The notes under the pieces are model-generated. The model had not been told where the DNA came from, ran no database searches, and worked only from the letters and a program-made list of their open reading frames with translations. A DNA stretch of 5,031 nt from assembly GCA_013695505.1 (NCBI GenBank), contig JACDAH010000137.1, positions 1 to 5,031 of the forward strand, in the 5' to 3' direction. Both the position numbers and the translations under genes were made by a program. Position 1 is the first letter of the stretch. Each line of letters opens with the position of its first letter. The DNA is from Chloroflexota bacterium. Its GTDB lineage: Bacteria; Chloroflexota; Limnocylindria; Limnocylindrales; CSP1-4. Positions 4,614-5,031 of the stretch are shown piece after piece.

Positions 4614-5031
4614 TAATCCACGTACTGCAGAGGCGTCACGACGAAGTCGTCTGGCAGCTTCACCCCTGTCGCGTGGTTCGGGCAATAGCCGTTCGGGACC
4701 TTCGCCAGGTACTGCTGGTGGTAGTCCTCGGCGTAGTAGAACGGCGGGGCCGGCGCGATCTCGGTCGTGATCTGGCCGAACCCGGCGTCCGAGAGCCGCT
4801 CCTGGTAGGCATCGCGGGACGCCTCGGCCGTGGCCTGCTGCTCGGCGTCGGCGGTGAAGATGACCGAGCGGTACTGGCTGCCGTGGTCGTTGCCTTGGCG
4901 CATGCCCTGGGTCGGGTCGTGGTTCTCCCAGAAGACCTTGAGGAGCTGCTCGTACGAGACCTTGGCCGGGTCGTAGGCGACGAGGACGACCTCGGCGTGG
5001 CCGGTCTTGCCGGAGCAGACCTCCTTGTAGT
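4613..5031 (-). CDS. msrA: Peptide-methionine (S)-S-oxide reductase MsrA, N-terminus outside window
   Basis: Cytoplasmic repair enzyme that reduces the S-epimer of methionine sulfoxide in proteins and free methionine, using thioredoxin. The 138 visible residues run from [20 protein letters not shown] through [33 protein letters not shown] and [20 protein letters not shown] to a C-terminal TPLQYVD. The [19 protein letters not shown]-x-G-S-Q-Y-R-S and AEDYHQQYL blocks are the family's hallmarks. The catalytic GCFW motif lies upstream and is not in the window, so activity cannot be judged. A Cys in PNGYC near the C-terminus could serve as resolving Cys. The frame is open to the window edge, so the Met at 4903 is internal. 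The stop is TAG at 4613-4615. Its neighbour on the left is a gene-poor region with repeat copy 2, giving no operon partner. Confidence 0.95.
   Translation of the reverse strand, partial: YKEVCSGKTGHAEVVLVAYDPAKVSYEQLLKVFWENHDPTQGMRQGNDHGSQYRSVIFTADAEQQATAEASRDAYQERLSDAGFGQITTEIAPAPPFYYAEDYHQQYLAKVPNGYCPNHATGVKLPDDFVVTPLQYVD

Overview
The window is very GC-rich, with G or C at most third codon positions and clear Shine-Dalgarno sites (GGAGG, AGGAG, AAGGAG). It reads as a chromosomal segment of a high-GC bacterium. The small families present (DUF2630, a DUF4242/SCO4226-like protein) and the lipoprotein-type binding protein fit Actinomycetota or Chloroflexota best. I cannot fix the phylum from sequence alone.

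Left part (1-2711, + strand): a three-gene operon for an ABC importer of a divalent metal (zinc or manganese; ZnuABC/TroABC type). It encodes a lipoprotein binding protein whose 5' end is outside the window, an ATPase with a His-rich C-terminal tail, and an ABC-3 family permease. The genes overlap or nearly touch. The ATPase frame has no ATG, GTG or TTG upstream of its conserved first strand. The best start is a CTG at 883 that overlaps the previous stop (CTGA) and sits 7 bases after GGAGG.

Middle part (2712-4182): three small genes on the - strand, transcribed from right to left. They are a DUF4242/nickel-binding SCO4226-like protein, a 67-residue Lys-rich protein, and a DUF2630 protein. Each has a good ribosome binding site. 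A strong 17-bp hairpin separates the last two. This group lies exactly between two inverted copies (2806-2992 and 4183-4371, about 88% identical by hand alignment) of a 187-189-bp repeat. The repeat has 8-bp inverted ends (GTTCACTC/GAGTGAAC), a conserved internal hairpin, and no conserved reading frame. It is the most unusual thing in the window and looks like a MITE-like or structured intergenic repeat family that I do not recognise.

Right part (4372-5031): about 240 bases without a convincing gene, then the C-terminal 138 residues of a peptide-methionine (S)-S-oxide reductase (MsrA) on the - strand. Its catalytic N-terminus is outside the window.

The importer genes work together as one complex. 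The small genes and msrA show no clear functional link to it, beyond a possible loose theme of metal handling and oxidative stress, which is inference only.
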